Positions 62,996 through 64,000 of a stretch of 64,000 nucleotides of DNA are shown in pieces (position 1 is the stretch's first letter; each line of letters opens with the position of its first letter). The stretch comes from Alicyclobacillus sp. (lineage in GTDB: Bacteria > Bacillota > Bacilli > Alicyclobacillales > Alicyclobacillaceae): the NCBI GenBank assembly GCA_023511295.1, contig JAIMBT010000005.1, positions 91,098 through 155,097 of the forward strand, read 5' to 3'. The translations under genes were made by a program, and so were the position numbers. Below the pieces are notes generated by a model. The model had not been told where the DNA came from. It did not search any database and saw only the letters and a program-made list of their open reading frames with translations.

Positions 62996-63075
62996 AGGCT
63001 CTCGCGTTCCGTCTTCGTACGTATTCGGCCCCTTAGCCGGGTTCCATGCGTAGAGGGACGGAATGCGAGAGCCTT
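62996..63075. repeat. Divergent inverted repeat preceding the tandem array
   Basis: AGGCTCTCGCGTTCCGTC (62996-63013) and GACGGAATGCGAGAGCCT (63058-63075) pair with one mismatch over 18 bases, with a 44-base loop. The arms are relatives of those in the tandem array that follows (CTCGCGTTCCG core). Confidence 0.75.
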
Positions 63076-63140
63076 GTTGTTGGCGGCGGTACTGTGCGGG
63101 ATGGTCCTTGCTGGTTTGGCGGTTTTGTGGTTTTTGTCGG

Positions 63141-64000
63141 CCCCGATAGCGGACTGCCGTTCCTCTAATCTGCTCCACAGGCCCGATCTCGGTGGCGTTA
63201 AGGGACTCGCGTTCCGCTGTTGGCGTGCCCAACCCTCTGTTCGGCTCGAAATCGGGGGTTGGTCCGTGGGATAGCGGAACGCGAGTCCCTTGTTGGTCGC
63301 GGCTCGGGTGCTGCGCGGGCGGACAGCGGAACCGCGTTCCCTTGTTGGCGCTGGGGTGCGTCTGCGGAGGGCCCGGCGCAGTGTCTCGCCCGGCGTCGTC
63401 GGTTAGCTGGCCCCGGTAGCGGACTGCCGTTCCTCTATTTTGCCCCTGAGGCCCGATCCCGGTGGCGTTAAGGGACTCGCGTTCCGCTGTTGGCGTGTCC
63501 GGCCCTCTGTTCGGCTCGAAATCGGGGGTTGGTCTGTGGGATAGCGGAACGCGAGTCCCTTGTTGTCCGGGGCTGGGGTGCTGCGGAGGCGGACAACGGA
63601 ACCGCGTTCCCTTGTGGGCGCCCGGGTGGGTGCGCGGGATGGGTCGATCCCGCTTCCTGCCGGGCGTTGGCGGCCTTGTTGGCCCCGGTAGCGGACTGTC
63701 GTTCCTCTATTTCGCTCCTCAGGCCCGATCCCGGTGGCGTTAAGGGACTCGCGTTCCGCTGTTGGCGTGTCCAGCCCTCGGTTCGGCTCGAAATCGGGGG
63801 TTGGTCCGTGGGATAGCGGAACGCGAGTCCCTTGTTGTCCGCGGCTGAGGTGCTGCGGAGGCGGAAAGCGGAACCGCATTCCCTTGTTGGCGTCGGGGAG
63901 GGCCTATCGAGGGCCTGGCGCAATGTCTCGCCGGGCAATAAGACCCTGCGGTTCCGCTGTCCCGCGAAACGGGCGCCCCTGTCCGACCAACAGCGGACCA
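63141..64000. repeat. Tandem array of a 270-272 bp unit with internal 19-bp inverted repeats
   Basis: Units begin at about 63141, 63411 and 63683 (GGCCCC-G-TAGCGGACTG). Each contains AAGGGACTCGCGTTCCGCT (63200-63218, 63470-63488, 63742-63760) and its exact complement (63272-63290, 63543-63561, 63815-63833), a 53- to 54-base loop with CGGCTCGAAATCGGGGGTTGG, and further GCGGAACCGCGTTCCC-like elements. Frames through it have no ribosome sites and are not credible genes. The array runs to the window end. Confidence 0.85.

Noticed and set aside
63141..64000. CRISPR-like array
   Set aside because: Units are about 270 bp, nearly identical throughout and contain long inverted repeats; there are no short direct repeats with unique spacers and no cas genes.

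Overview
GC-rich chromosomal DNA of an endospore-forming member of the Bacillota, most like Alicyclobacillaceae (Alicyclobacillus and relatives). Support comes from the gene order around the origin (rnpA-rpmH-dnaA-dnaN-yaaA-recF-remB-gyrB-gyrA, with yidD, yidC, jag, mnmE, mnmG, rsmG, noc, soj, spo0J on the other side), the sporulation genes yyaC and yheC/D, and a complete WalRKHI-WalJ-HtrA-RlmH set. The replication origin lies at about 53.3-55.2 kb. Most genes to its left are on the minus strand and those to its right on the plus strand, so genes run with the replication forks.

Layout. 0-7.7 kb: accessory genes (DUF2161 fragment, small protein, YheC/D ATP-grasp protein, LysM-NlpC/P60 hydrolase, Crp/Fnr regulator, DMT-like membrane protein, solitary adenine methyltransferase, FUSC-like membrane protein). 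7.7-11.9 kb: a small acyl-CoA/carboxylate cluster (crotonase-fold protein, class III CoA-transferase, GntR regulator, BASS transporter) with matching candidate operators at two promoters. 12.1-14.6 kb: a hypothetical protein, an EAL c-di-GMP phosphodiesterase with a c-di-GMP-I riboswitch in its leader, then rlmH. 14.6-17.0 kb: htrA and walJ. 17.2-26.1 kb: a surface/biofilm block. 26.2-30.9 kb: walI, walH, walK, walR. 31-53 kb: replication, translation, chromosome-segregation and tRNA-modification genes. 53-62.6 kb: oriC to gyrA. 62.6-64 kb: a small membrane protein and a roughly 270-bp tandem repeat array running off the window.

The most interesting region is 17.2-26.1 kb, which separates walJ-htrA-rlmH from walRKHI. 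A c-di-GMP-I riboswitch leads a 52-codon SinI-like antirepressor gene, followed by a clear SinR. Converging on it from the other strand is an apparent operon: a signal-peptide-bearing Q/S/N-rich repeat protein, a second large Q/S-rich secreted protein, a class F-like sortase, a 58-residue VPLTG sorting-signal peptide, a processive family 2 glycosyltransferase, a second SinR-like protein, two small Cys-containing proteins and a second SinI-like peptide. The divergent promoter region at its head (24.3-24.5 kb) holds several GTTCATTATA-type inverted repeats resembling SinR boxes. These also cover the promoter of a secreted beta-lactamase-fold protein that has lost its catalytic residues. My reading is that c-di-GMP, sensed by RNA, feeds a duplicated SinI/SinR switch controlling a matrix and cell-surface operon. 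The aptamers, ORFs and repeats are visible in the sequence; the regulatory wiring is inference.
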